Assembly: GCA_029560875.1 (NCBI GenBank)
Contig: JAKQKB010000136.1
Location: 1 to 64,000, forward strand
Source of the DNA: Bacteroidota bacterium
Lineage (GTDB): Bacteria > Bacteroidota > Bacteroidia > Bacteroidales > Tenuifilaceae
DNA: 64,000 nucleotides
Direction: 5' to 3'
Shown here: positions 29,158-37,915 of the stretch, one piece after another
How the letters are laid out: every line of letters begins with the position of its first letter
How positions within the stretch are numbered: position 1 is the stretch's first letter
The notes under the pieces: generated by a model
What the model was told of the DNA's origin: nothing
Databases searched by the model: none
Seen by the model: only the letters and a program-made list of their open reading frames with translations
Made by a program: the position numbers and the translations under genes

Positions 29158-31266
29158 TTACTTCTTCAACCCACTACGGATTAGTAAAGCATCAATAGTT
29201 GGTTCCTGACCACGGAAACGTTTGTAAAGCTCCATTGGATGCTCGCTACCACCTTTTGAAAGGATATTGTCGCGGAACGATTTTGCAGTTGCCTTATCGA
29301 AAATTCCATGTTGCTTGAATACTTCAAAAGCATCTGCATCTAGTACTTCTGCCCATTTATAGCTATAGTAACCAGCGGCATAGCCTCCTTCAAATATATG
29401 GCCAAAACCAACGCTCATATTAGTTCCTTTAACCGAAGGAAGAACATCAAACTTACCAATCGATTTCTTCTCGAACTCATCCACAGAAACTGTTACTGGT
29501 TTTTCGATACTGTGCCAGTTCATATCGAGAATTCCAAATCCTAACTGACGCAATGAGAAGTATCCTGCCTGGAAGTTTTGGCTATCAATAATCTTTTGAA
29601 TTAATTCCTGTGGCATTTTTTCGCCAGTTTTGTAGTGAACCGCAAATAAATCTAGGTACTCCTTTTGTGTTGCCCAATTCTCAAGAATTTGCGAAGGTAA
29701 CTCAACAAAATCGCGATAAACACTAGTTCCGCTTAACGAAGAGTAAGTACACTCGGTAAGCATTCCGTGCAATGCGTGTCCAAATTCGTGAAGGAATGTT
29801 GTAAACTCATCAAAAGTTAACAATGATGGGTCTTTTTCAGTTGGTTTGGTGAAATTAGTTACAATTGAAACAAATGGACGAACATCAACACCAGCCTCTT
29901 TGTATTGAGAACGGAAAGAAGTCATCCAAGCACCACCACTCTTGCCTGCACGTGGGAAGAAATCAAGGTAAAGAATCGATATGAGTTTACCAGACTCATC
30001 GTAAACCTCGTAAGCCTTAACATCGGCATGATAAACAGGAATGCTCGCATTGGGCTTGTATGTTAACCCGTATAGTTTATTGGTAAGCATAAATACTCCA
30101 TCAATAACTTTTTCGAGCTGGAAGTAAGGTTTAACATTCTCCTCGTTGTAACTATACTTGCTCATTTTAAGTTTCTCAGTGTAGAACGACCAGTCCCAAC
30201 GCTCAATATTACCCTTAAAGCCCTGTTCTGCTGCAAACTTTCTAAGTTCTTCAACCTCAAGTTTAGTGGCAGGAATTGAAGCATCAACTAAGTGCTGTAA
30301 AAATTTGTTAACATTGTCGGAACTTTTGGCCATGCGCTCCTCAAGAACAAAGTTTGCGTAGTTTGAGTATCCTAAAATATTTGCACGCTGAAGACGAAGA
30401 TTGGCAATTTTCTTGGCAATTTCCTGATTATCGAACTCATTACCTTTGAAACACCTATTAGCATAAGCAGTGTACAGTTCCATTCTTAGCTCGCGGTTCT
30501 CAGCATACTTCATAAATGGACCATACATTGGATAATCGAGAGTAAAGGCCCAGCCTTCAATACCCTTATCCTTTGCTGTTAGCGCTGCGGCATCGATTAA
30601 ACTTTGAGGTAGGCCAGCTAAATCCTTATCATCCTTAATATGCAGAGTGTATGCATTGGTTTCAGCCAATAAATTCTCGCTGAATTGAAGACTTAGGTCT
30701 GCCAACTCCTTGCTAATTGCTCTGAATTTCTCCTTATCCTCATCGTTTAGATTTGCACCGCTACGAACAAAACCTTTATAAGAACTCTCAAGCAATGTTT
30801 TTTGTTCTGCGGTTAAACTTATAGAATCGCGCTTACTCCAAACTATCTTAATTCGCTCAAATAGTTGAGGATTTAAACTTACATCGTTGCTAAAATCGGT
30901 TAGCTTTGGAGATACTTCACGAACAATTCGCTGAAGCACTGAATCGGTTTCAGCACCATTCAAATTGAATAGTATGTTCGAAACCATACTTAATCTACGT
31001 CCGCTTGCATCCAGAGCTGCAATGGTGTTCTCAAAGGTTGGTGCCTCTGAATTATTGATTATTCTGTCGATTTCGCCCTTTGCCTCGGCAATTGCTGAGT
31101 CAATAGCAGGCACATAGTGCTCGTGTTTAATTTTATCGAACGGAGGAGTTTGGAATGGAGTGTTAAACTCTGCCAATAAAGGATTCTCAATCTGCTTCTC
31201 CTGATTGCACGATACTACCGAAAGTACAATAATCATCGCTGTAATTGTTTTACTTATTCTTACCAT
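29158..31266 (-). CDS. dcp: Peptidyl-dipeptidase, M3 family (Dcp-like lipoprotein)
   Basis: A zinc dipeptidyl carboxypeptidase of 702 residues, normal for Dcp. It carries a lipoprotein signal with C20 (VLSVVSC), so it is membrane-attached in the periplasm or on the surface, not cytoplasmic as in E. coli. The active site HEFGH is at 493-497 (FLHEFGHALHG), and the third zinc ligand is in the following 'RDFVELPSQILENW' helix (about 516-529). The C-terminal 'FGHIFEGGYAAGYYSYKWAEVLDADAF' region holds the substrate tyrosines. The gene is preceded by a perfect -7 element and stands alone. Confidence 0.93.
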   Translation of the reverse strand: MVRISKTITAMIIVLSVVSCNQEKQIENPLLAEFNTPFQTPPFDKIKHEHYVPAIDSAIAEAKGEIDRIINNSEAPTFENTIAALDASGRRLSMVSNILFNLNGAETDSVLQRIVREVSPKLTDFSNDVSLNPQLFERIKIVWSKRDSISLTAEQKTLLESSYKGFVRSGANLNDEDKEKFRAISKELADLSLQFSENLLAETNAYTLHIKDDKDLAGLPQSLIDAAALTAKDKGIEGWAFTLDYPMYGPFMKYAENRELRMELYTAYANRCFKGNEFDNQEIAKKIANLRLQRANILGYSNYANFVLEERMAKSSDNVNKFLQHLVDASIPATKLEVEELRKFAAEQGFKGNIERWDWSFYTEKLKMSKYSYNEENVKPYFQLEKVIDGVFMLTNKLYGLTYKPNASIPVYHADVKAYEVYDESGKLISILYLDFFPRAGKSGGAWMTSFRSQYKEAGVDVRPFVSIVTNFTKPTEKDPSLLTFDEFTTFLHEFGHALHGMLTECTYSSLSGTSVYRDFVELPSQILENWATQKEYLDLFAVHYKTGEKMPQELIQKIIDSQNFQAGYFSLRQLGFGILDMNWHSIEKPVTVSVDEFEKKSIGKFDVLPSVKGTNMSVGFGHIFEGGYAAGYYSYKWAEVLDADAFEVFKQHGIFDKATAKSFRDNILSKGGSEHPMELYKRFRGQEPTIDALLIRSGLKK

Positions 31267-31288
31267 TTTGAATAATATTTAAAGGCAA

Positions 31289-31296
31289 CAAAAGTA
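31289..31296 (-). promoter_or_regulatory. -7 promoter element (TACTTTTG) of dcp
   Basis: Perfect TAnnTTTG on the minus strand, 22 bases before the dcp ATG at 31266. The -33 position has only a weak TGTG. Confidence 0.4.
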
Positions 31297-31386
31297 GCTG
31301 CTTTAATGTTCACAGAAAAATTTTGTTGCTAATTAGTTGATTTTTGGATAAGACCAAGCGGAGGCGAGAAGGTTTAATGGGGGAAG

Positions 31387-31474
31387 TTATTGAGTTATTG
31401 AGTTATTGAGTTATTGAGTTATTGAGTTATTGAGTTATTGAGTTATTGAGTTATTGAGACAATGAGTGATTGAG
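31387..31474 (+). repeat. Tandem octamer repeat, TTATTGAG x 9 plus degenerate copies
   Basis: Nine perfect head-to-tail copies of TTATTGAG (31387-31458), followed by two altered copies, ACAATGAG and TGATTGAG (to 31474). It lies in the 267-base gap between dcp and the MarR gene, where nothing else was recognised. Copy number is likely to vary by strand slippage. Confidence 0.9.
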
Positions 31475-31533
31475 TAATTTTGTGGAGAATTAACTTAATA
31501 TCTTAATTACTTATTCACCTATTCACCTAATAA

Positions 31534-31965
31534 CTATATAGATATTACGCTCAACATCCTATTCAGTTCCATCAACTCAATTGGTTTTAGGTCTTTTAGG
31601 GTTGATGATACCACCTCGCGAATTATCTCCTCTGCCTTAACTTTGAATTCAAAGGCGAATTTAGTTGATAGAATTAACTCCGACCGTTTGTTGGCAGGGT
31701 TATCAACTCTCCTGATTAAATTGAGCCGTTCCATGCAGCCTAAAGTTCGTGAAATTGATGCCCTATCGCGTCCAGTAATTTCGGATAAATGAGCGCTCGA
31801 AACTGGTTCGTTATCAATAATAGTATTGAGAATATACCAGTAGTCTGATGTAAAATCTTCCTTAAACTCAGCGGTTAACCTTCGGGTTATCTCGCTCCGA
31901 ATGGATATTGCAGAACGGTAAAGGTTGTATGGCAGGTTGAGTATTTCGTTATCAAAATCAGTCAT
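31534..31965 (-). CDS. MarR-family transcriptional regulator
   Basis: A 143-residue winged-helix regulator, starting at the ATG at 31965 (MTDFDNEILNLPYNL); an in-frame TTG eight codons upstream is less likely. The core helix-turn-helix is at about 60-85 (SSAHLSEITGRDRASISRTLGCMERL, given in parts) and the wing at about 85-105 (LIRRVDNPANKRSELI). MarR proteins act as dimers and usually repress nearby or divergent genes under control of small phenolic ligands or oxidants. The divergent neighbour is the M1 aminopeptidase, with the two promoters between them, so that gene is a possible target; this is inference from position. Confidence 0.87.
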   Translation of the reverse strand: MTDFDNEILNLPYNLYRSAISIRSEITRRLTAEFKEDFTSDYWYILNTIIDNEPVSSAHLSEITGRDRASISRTLGCMERLNLIRRVDNPANKRSELILSTKFAFEFKVKAEEIIREVVSSTLKDLKPIELMELNRMLSVISI

Positions 31966-31991
31966 CGAATTAATATCAAAATTGAGCAAAG

Positions 31992-31999
31992 CAAATATA
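31992..31999 (-). promoter_or_regulatory. -7 promoter element (TATATTTG) of the marR gene
   Basis: Perfect TAnnTTTG 26 bases before the ATG at 31965. It lies in the shared region with the M1 peptidase promoter. Confidence 0.4.
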
Positions 32000-32005
32000 G
32001 AATAA

Positions 32006-32033
32006 TTGTTTATAACCTGTAATTGTATATTTT
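32006..32033 (+). promoter_or_regulatory. Candidate promoter of the M1 aminopeptidase
   Basis: TTG at 32006-32008 and TATATTTT at 32026-32033, 17 bases apart. The element overlaps a possible TTG start at 32023 and so favours the ATG at 32056. Confidence 0.4.
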
Positions 32034-32055
32034 TAGAGCTGTAAATCTTTCCGTT

Positions 32056-34602
32056 ATGATTAAGCAGCTATTCTCAGTTAAATCAATTACCGTTGCATTA
32101 GTATTGTTACTTGCAATAAGTTGTAGTAAAACTCCAGAACTAGGGGTATCAAAGGAACTTGCCGCAATCCGTAGGGAAAATATCTCAAATATCGATTATT
32201 CAATCTATATGTCGGTTCCATCACACGTGGAATCTAATATCCCATCAAGGGTTGAGATTAGCTTTGAGTTGAAGAAACGACAAAGAGTTGTACTGGATTA
32301 TAGGATGAACGACTCAAGTCTAAAGTCCGTTACAGTTAATAGCCGCGTTTACAACACAAAACCAGAGAATGGTCATATTGTTATACCCGCTTGGTATTTG
32401 TATAAGGGTGCAAATAGGGTTGATATTGATTTTTATGCTGGCGAATCGTCTCTTAACCGAAAAAAGGATTTCTTATACACACTTTTGGTTCCCGATAGGG
32501 CATCGACAGTATTCCCCTGTTTTGACCAGCCCGATATGAAAGCGATATTCAACCTTACATTGGAGGTTCCCAAGGATTGGACTGCTGTTACTAATTCAGC
32601 CGCAGAAAATGCAATGCAAACCGATACATCCAACATATTTATGTTTGGTAAAACACAACCTTTAAGCACCTATCTTTTCGCATTTGCTGCAGGTAAGTTC
32701 GATACAATAAGCAGAACTGAGAATAACCGAAAGATTGTTTTATACCATCGTGAAAATGATTTAAAGAAGGTTGAAAGAAATTTGGATGCGATTTTCAGCA
32801 GCCATTTTCATTCTTTAAACTGGCTCGAGAGTTATACTGGCATACCTTATCCATTCGACAAACTTGACATTGTGCTAATCCCCGATTTTCAGTATAGTGG
32901 AATGGAGCACTCTGGAGCAATTTTTTATCGCGATGCACGCTTGCTGCTCGACGAAAACCCTTCGGTTAACCAAAAACTAGGACAAGCCAACTTAATTGCC
33001 CACGAGGTTGCCCACCAATGGTTTGGTAATTTGGTTACAATGCGCTGGTTCAACGATGTTTGGCTTAAAGAAGTTTTTGCAGGACTTATGGCCGATAAAA
33101 TTGTTAACCCTCAATTTCCTGAAGTTAACCATCAACTCAGTTTTCTATTATCGCATTACCCAAGAGCATATTCAGTCGATAGGACTTCGGGAAGCAACCC
33201 TATTCAACAAAACTTAGATAATTTACTGTTTGCAGGAACGCTTTATGGCGATATTATTTATCACAAAGCGCCAATTGCAATGATGCAACTGGAAAAAACT
33301 ATGGGTGAAGAGCTATTCCAAAAAGGCGTTCAGCAGTACCTAAAACAATATTGTATGGCAAATGCTGACTGGAATGAGCTTATATCGGTATTTGACACCC
33401 TCACCCCTGTTGACCTTAAAAAATGGAGCAAAGCATGGGTTGAACAGGCTGAAATGCCAATAATTTCATCAAAAATTAAAAGTGAAAAGGATAGTTTGTT
33501 GAGTTTATGCTTAACTCAGAAAGTAAAAGGAATCGAAATACCAATGGAATACTCAGTTGCAATAATGGGTGAAAACTCCAAAGTAGAAACCGCCGATATC
33601 AAACACAATAAATCGGTAGTAAAAATCAATGTAAATTCTAAGGATGATATTATTCTTTTAAACTCCAACGGACTTGGTTACGGACAATTTATCACAGAAC
33701 AGGATAATCTAAATAAATTGATAAACCCATCGTTCGTTGTTGATGACGCTGTGGCCAGAGCCTCAAACCTTATTTCAATCAATGAATTATTTTTGAATGA
33801 AAAACTCAATAAATCGGAGTACTTCAACTTCCTATTATCTTCGCTTAGCAAAGAAAAGGAACCACAAACCCGCAACTATTTACTAAGCAGTATTGAAATG
33901 GTTTGGTGGCAGTTTATGACACAGGATGAACGAACTAAACAATCGCAATTCCTTGAGTTTACTCTTTACAAGCTCTTCAACTCCAAGAATATTCCTGTTG
34001 ATGAACGCAAACCAGTATTCCAAACCTATACTAGAATAGCCCTTTCCAGCGAAGCAATAGAGAATCTCGTTGATTTTTGGAATAGCAAGGCAAAAATTGA
34101 TGGAATTACACTTAGTGAGCAGGATTTAACCAATCTAGCCTTAGAAATTGCGGTACGTGGGGTTCACGAAGCCGATAGTTTATTGGGTGTTCAACTAAAT
34201 AGGATTACAAATAACGACAGGCTTGCAAAATTCAGATTTGTAAAACGTGCCGTTAGCAACGACGAAGCCATCCGCGACGACTTTTTCCACAGCCTATTCA
34301 ACACACAAAATCGCCGACCTGAACCTTGGGTAACCGAAGCGCTGCGTTACTTTAACCACCCATTGCGCACAGCGCATTCAATTCATTACCTAACCGCATC
34401 GCTCGATTTACTTCCTGAGATTCAGCAAACAGGCGATATCTTTTTCCCAAAAATGTGGCTCGATGCCACTCTTTGGGGACATAGCAGTCCTGAGGCTGCA
34501 AAAATTGTTACCGACTGGTTGAATAGCCATCCACAAGTATCGGAAAACCTAAAAAATAAACTCAAGCAATCGGCCGATATGCTTTTTAGAAAAAATAATT
34601 AA
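32056..34602 (+). CDS. M1-family zinc aminopeptidase (lipoprotein)
   Basis: A metallo-aminopeptidase of 848 residues. The start at 32056 gives MIKQLFSVKSITVALVLLLAISC with the lipidated C23, so the enzyme is anchored in the envelope. The zinc site is HEVAH at 316-320 with the third ligand E339 in KEVFA, and the exopeptidase substrate loop reads GMEHSGAIFY (about 285-294) in place of the usual GAMEN. The C-terminal half (about 450-848) is a helical domain of the ERAP1/armadillo type. A TTG start at 32023 would overlap the promoter. Followed by the AlkD-like gene after 19 bases, so co-transcription is possible. Confidence 0.92.
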   Translation: MIKQLFSVKSITVALVLLLAISCSKTPELGVSKELAAIRRENISNIDYSIYMSVPSHVESNIPSRVEISFELKKRQRVVLDYRMNDSSLKSVTVNSRVYNTKPENGHIVIPAWYLYKGANRVDIDFYAGESSLNRKKDFLYTLLVPDRASTVFPCFDQPDMKAIFNLTLEVPKDWTAVTNSAAENAMQTDTSNIFMFGKTQPLSTYLFAFAAGKFDTISRTENNRKIVLYHRENDLKKVERNLDAIFSSHFHSLNWLESYTGIPYPFDKLDIVLIPDFQYSGMEHSGAIFYRDARLLLDENPSVNQKLGQANLIAHEVAHQWFGNLVTMRWFNDVWLKEVFAGLMADKIVNPQFPEVNHQLSFLLSHYPRAYSVDRTSGSNPIQQNLDNLLFAGTLYGDIIYHKAPIAMMQLEKTMGEELFQKGVQQYLKQYCMANADWNELISVFDTLTPVDLKKWSKAWVEQAEMPIISSKIKSEKDSLLSLCLTQKVKGIEIPMEYSVAIMGENSKVETADIKHNKSVVKINVNSKDDIILLNSNGLGYGQFITEQDNLNKLINPSFVVDDAVARASNLISINELFLNEKLNKSEYFNFLLSSLSKEKEPQTRNYLLSSIEMVWWQFMTQDERTKQSQFLEFTLYKLFNSKNIPVDERKPVFQTYTRIALSSEAIENLVDFWNSKAKIDGITLSEQDLTNLALEIAVRGVHEADSLLGVQLNRITNNDRLAKFRFVKRAVSNDEAIRDDFFHSLFNTQNRRPEPWVTEALRYFNHPLRTAHSIHYLTASLDLLPEIQQTGDIFFPKMWLDATLWGHSSPEAAKIVTDWLNSHPQVSENLKNKLKQSADMLFRKNN

Positions 34603-34621
34603 GCATTTAAAGTAGATATTT

Positions 34622-35329
34622 ATGGAAAATATAATTAGTGAGATTCGCAATCTACTTATAGCCAAATCCAGCGAGGAAATTCGTTTATCGGGTCAACGAT
34701 TCTTCAAGGAAAAAATTAAATCGCATGGAGTAAAATCGGCCGATGTAATTAAAATTGGCAAAACCTACTTCAAGCAAATTGAGAATTTATCGAAAAAAGA
34801 TATTTTTAAACTCTGCGAAGAGCTCTGGGAATCGGGTTACATAGAAGAATCGTTTATTGCCTGTAATTGGTCATACTATATCCACAAAAAATACGAACCC
34901 AATGACTTTAAGGTATTTGAAAAATGGGTAAGTACCTATGTTAACAACTGGGCATCATGCGATACATTGTGCAACCACACCGTTGGCGAGTTTGTTGAGA
35001 TGTACCCAAATTTTATTAATGAACTAAAGCGGTGGGCTAAATCCAATAATCGATGGATGAAACGTGCCGCCGCAGTTTCTTTAATAATTCCAGCCCGTAA
35101 AGGACTATTTCTCAACGATATTTTTGATATTGCAAACATTCTCTTGCTGGAAAATGACGATTTAGTCCAAAAAGGATATGGATGGATGCTAAAGGCAGCC
35201 AGTCAGTCAAACCGAAAAGCTGTTTTCGATTATGTTATATCCAAGAAACACATTATGCCGCGAACGGCATTGCGTTACGCAATAGAGAAAATGCCCAAAG
35301 AACTGAAAGTTAAAGCAATGGAAAAATAA
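34622..35329 (+). CDS. AlkD-like DNA alkylation repair protein
   Basis: A 235-residue HEAT-like-repeat DNA glycosylase of the AlkC/AlkD superfamily, which removes positively charged alkylated bases. Family marks are 'SGQRFFKEKIKSHGVK' (about 23-38), 'NWASCDTLCNHTVGEF' (about 109-124) with the catalytic Asp in the WxxxD pattern, 'RWMKRAAAVSLI' (about 143-154) and 'KGYGWMLK' (about 186-193). It overlaps no neighbour and ends head-to-head with the DUF4421 gene, whose stop is one base away, so the two transcripts must run into each other. Confidence 0.87.
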   Translation: MENIISEIRNLLIAKSSEEIRLSGQRFFKEKIKSHGVKSADVIKIGKTYFKQIENLSKKDIFKLCEELWESGYIEESFIACNWSYYIHKKYEPNDFKVFEKWVSTYVNNWASCDTLCNHTVGEFVEMYPNFINELKRWAKSNNRWMKRAAAVSLIIPARKGLFLNDIFDIANILLLENDDLVQKGYGWMLKAASQSNRKAVFDYVISKKHIMPRTALRYAIEKMPKELKVKAMEK

Positions 35330-35330
35330 T

Positions 35331-36404
35331 TTACTCTCTTACTGGTGGTTTACCAGTTATAAATCTTAAGAAACGAGGATGCATAACCCTATCAACTCCT
35401 TTCATAAAGCGCCAATTGGATGTATCTAGTCTATATCCTAAAAATATTTCGGTATGACCTGAGTTTAAGGCTAATTGAGAACTATTGTGCTTAAGGAAAG
35501 TTGATTCAACATAGGCCGATAAACCCCAGTAAAACTTATCGCCATTCTTACCCAATGAGAAACGGGTAATATTACGCATCGATAATGCGTTAAACTCCTT
35601 GACAGTATTATCAATAGAGGATTGCTGAACCACATTTTGAAATGACAAACCAGGTAATAATGTAAATGATATATAGTACTTGCGCCAAAGTGTGAATAGA
35701 TGTGAATAGCCAAACGAAATGCCAAAATTGGAAAAAATAACATTTCGAATATCAAGCTTAGGGTCAACGTATTCCTTAATAACCAATGGAACAATAGACG
35801 AATCGGAACCCACCCCATTAAGCGAAATATAACCACCAAGCATCCAGCTACCACCACTCCTACGCATTGCTTTTGTATGCGAATATGCTGCATTTGCCGA
35901 ATACCTGTCGGGACTAAAAATATATGCAAACGATGTTGCTATAGAGACAGTCTGTAAGTTAGGAATTTGAGGGTAGTCATCACCATCATTCCAACTATCA
36001 ATATAATCATCGGCATTAAAAAAATAGAATCCTTTATAACTTTTAAGGGTTAAATCAACCATGAATCTTCGGGCTGTGATGTGTGCTTCAAAATCGAACT
36101 TTTGAGTTTTTCCGTACTTTTCTAGATTTCCCGGTTCTGCAGGTAACTGCAAACTAAAACCCAAGCCTAACCAAGAATAAGAAAATCCGAAGCCAATAAG
36201 CGATTGTGGGTTGGGTTTAAAGAGTAACGATTCATCTATATCTGGGTTATCAATCTCAATTTGAGAATAGGATGGACCTATTTTTGTGTATAAGTGTATA
36301 TGCCTCGGAAATTCTACTATACGGGGTCTTAATGAATCTGCATCGGATGCAATTAAATCTACATAACTAACAAAAAGTAACAGTAAAGTAAAAAATAACT
36401 TCAT
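35331..36404 (-). CDS. DUF4421 outer-membrane protein
   Basis: A 357-residue secreted protein, started at the ATG at 36404 (MKLFFTLLLLFVSYVDLIAS) because the signal peptide begins there; the frame extends 28 codons further but without meaning. The mature part has about twelve amphipathic strands with aromatic belts ('FKPNPQSLIGFGFSYSWLGL', 'GGSWMLGGYISLNGVGSD', 'LFTLWRKYYISFTLLPGLSF' in parts) and fits the DUF4421 family of Bacteroidetes outer-membrane barrels. Function unknown. It converges on the AlkD-like gene with no intergenic space. Confidence 0.75.
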   Translation of the reverse strand: MKLFFTLLLLFVSYVDLIASDADSLRPRIVEFPRHIHLYTKIGPSYSQIEIDNPDIDESLLFKPNPQSLIGFGFSYSWLGLGFSLQLPAEPGNLEKYGKTQKFDFEAHITARRFMVDLTLKSYKGFYFFNADDYIDSWNDGDDYPQIPNLQTVSIATSFAYIFSPDRYSANAAYSHTKAMRRSGGSWMLGGYISLNGVGSDSSIVPLVIKEYVDPKLDIRNVIFSNFGISFGYSHLFTLWRKYYISFTLLPGLSFQNVVQQSSIDNTVKEFNALSMRNITRFSLGKNGDKFYWGLSAYVESTFLKHNSSQLALNSGHTEIFLGYRLDTSNWRFMKGVDRVMHPRFLRFITGKPPVRE

Positions 36405-36533
36405 ACACATAACCTTGATGTTAATCAATATCACCAAAATGCCTTTAAAAATAAAAAAACATTTATCACCTTTGCAAATAGTATGCAAAAACTAGCAACA
36501 ACCAAATTCAAATATAACTTTTAAAAGAACGCT

Positions 36534-37787
36534 ATGAATACACATCTGAAACTATTTCTAACGTCCTTAATTCTATTATGTGCAATTACCACTAAAGCAC
36601 AAGAGCCCGAAAAGCCAAAATTTGAGATTAAACCCTACGGTTTTATCAACTATGAGATAATATTGGACACGTATAAATCCTTAGATGCTCGCGATGGTGA
36701 AGTATACTTTTATCCTTTAATGGAAAGCCTTGACGCTAATGGCAAGGATAAAAATGAGCAATTACAACTCCAAATGTTAAGTTTATCAACCCGCTTTGGT
36801 TTAAAGATTTCTGGGCCAGATATTCTTGGTGCTAAAACTTCAGGGTTAATTGAAGCAGATTTCTTTGCAACCGCAAATGATTATGCTAGGCTACTAACCT
36901 TACGCCACCTTACAATCAATTTGAAGTGGGAAAAATCAGAATTATTGCTCGGGCACTATTGGCATCCTGTAATAGTAACTGAAGTTATACCAGCAAACAT
37001 CTCTTTTGGAGCTGGAGTACCAATTAATGCATTGAATCGTTCACCCCAGGTACGTTATACTGTTTTTCCATCCGAATCGGTTAAACTTAGCTTAACTGCA
37101 TTAACTCAGAGCTATCATAAATCTACAGGTCCTGCTGAGGCTCAAAGAAATTCAGGATTACCTGAAATAATTGCTCAAGCATCTTTAGGAAATAGAAAAA
37201 CATTTATGATTGGAGCTTCTGCTGGTTATAAATGGTTAACTCCAAGAATTGAGACTGCGACTAACTATACTACAAACAAAACTATTGGACAATATCTATT
37301 TAATGCTTATGTAATGGCTAAACTTAGTAATACCACCATTAAAGCAATGGCATTATATGGACAAAATCTTACCCACCTGAACATGATTGGTGGGTACGGC
37401 ATGAAAACTGGTACAGATGCTAATGCAGAGCAAGACTATGAATATACAAGTTTAAAAACTCTAGGCGCTTGGTTTGATTTACAACAAGGGTTTGGTAAAT
37501 TAGGTTTGGGTTTATTTTTAGGATACTCAAAGTTACTAGGTGCGGATGATGATTATACTAGCCTTACTGTTGGTACTGTAAAATATTTCCGTAACGATGA
37601 TATGGACTATTTCTATAGAATCTCTCCAAGAATTTCCTATAAAGAAGAAAACTTAACATTTGCACTGGAATATATGCTTGCAGGTGCAGTTTACGGCAAA
37701 ACATGGGATGCAAAGCATAAAGTTACATCCTCAATGGACCCAGTTTACAATAACAGAATTACATTCGCCGCTAAATACGATTTTTAA
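36534..37787 (+). CDS. Porin-like outer-membrane protein
   Basis: A 417-residue protein with signal peptide (MNTHLKLFLTSLILLCAITTKAQ, 1-23). The mature part starts 'FEIKPYGFINYEIILDTYKS' and contains 'TSGLIEADFFA', 'RLLTLRHLTINLKW' and 'SELLLGHYWHP' before ending in 'FAAKYDF', a terminal aromatic residue as in barrel proteins. This is the layout of Bacteroidetes porin-like proteins (DcaP-like/phosphate-selective porin type). Substrate unknown. A CACCTTTG about 60 bases upstream may be its -7 element. Ends before a strong terminator. Confidence 0.75.
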   Translation: MNTHLKLFLTSLILLCAITTKAQEPEKPKFEIKPYGFINYEIILDTYKSLDARDGEVYFYPLMESLDANGKDKNEQLQLQMLSLSTRFGLKISGPDILGAKTSGLIEADFFATANDYARLLTLRHLTINLKWEKSELLLGHYWHPVIVTEVIPANISFGAGVPINALNRSPQVRYTVFPSESVKLSLTALTQSYHKSTGPAEAQRNSGLPEIIAQASLGNRKTFMIGASAGYKWLTPRIETATNYTTNKTIGQYLFNAYVMAKLSNTTIKAMALYGQNLTHLNMIGGYGMKTGTDANAEQDYEYTSLKTLGAWFDLQQGFGKLGLGLFLGYSKLLGADDDYTSLTVGTVKYFRNDDMDYFYRISPRISYKEENLTFALEYMLAGAVYGKTWDAKHKVTSSMDPVYNNRITFAAKYDF

Positions 37788-37810
37788 TCATTAATTATAG
37801 TCTTTTATTG

Positions 37811-37839
37811 AAAAGGTACCCAGTAGGTACCTTTTTTTT
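37811..37839 (+). terminator. Intrinsic terminator of the porin-like gene
   Basis: Stem AAAAGGTACC with GGTACCTTTT, five-base loop, followed by TTTTTTTT. Textbook form, 24 bases after the stop codon. Confidence 0.9.
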
Positions 37840-37887
37840 GTTATTTGCTTTCGCAGAATTTAACACGTAACATTTAACTGAATGGTG

Positions 37888-37895
37888 TACCTTTG
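37888..37895 (+). promoter_or_regulatory. -7 promoter element (TACCTTTG) of the transglycosylase gene
   Basis: Perfect TAnnTTTG 20 bases before the ATG at 37916; no clear -33 element. Confidence 0.4.
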
Positions 37896-37915
37896 CAAAA
37901 CCTTAAATACTATTT

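Noticed and set aside
31387-31474. Possible CRISPR array
   Set aside because: Repeats are eight bases and directly adjacent without spacers, and no cas gene is near. The same applies to the heptamer arrays at 61769-61838.
32856-32960. Missing GAMEN motif in the M1 peptidase as a sign of inactivation
   Set aside because: The zinc site HEVAH...E is complete and GMEHSGAIFY keeps the glycine-methionine-glutamate core; variants of this kind are normal in M1 subfamilies.
35471-35929. A 152-codon frame overlapping the DUF4421 gene in another phase
   Set aside because: The longer DUF4421 frame has signal peptide and barrel pattern; this one is a shadow with no promoter or known motif.
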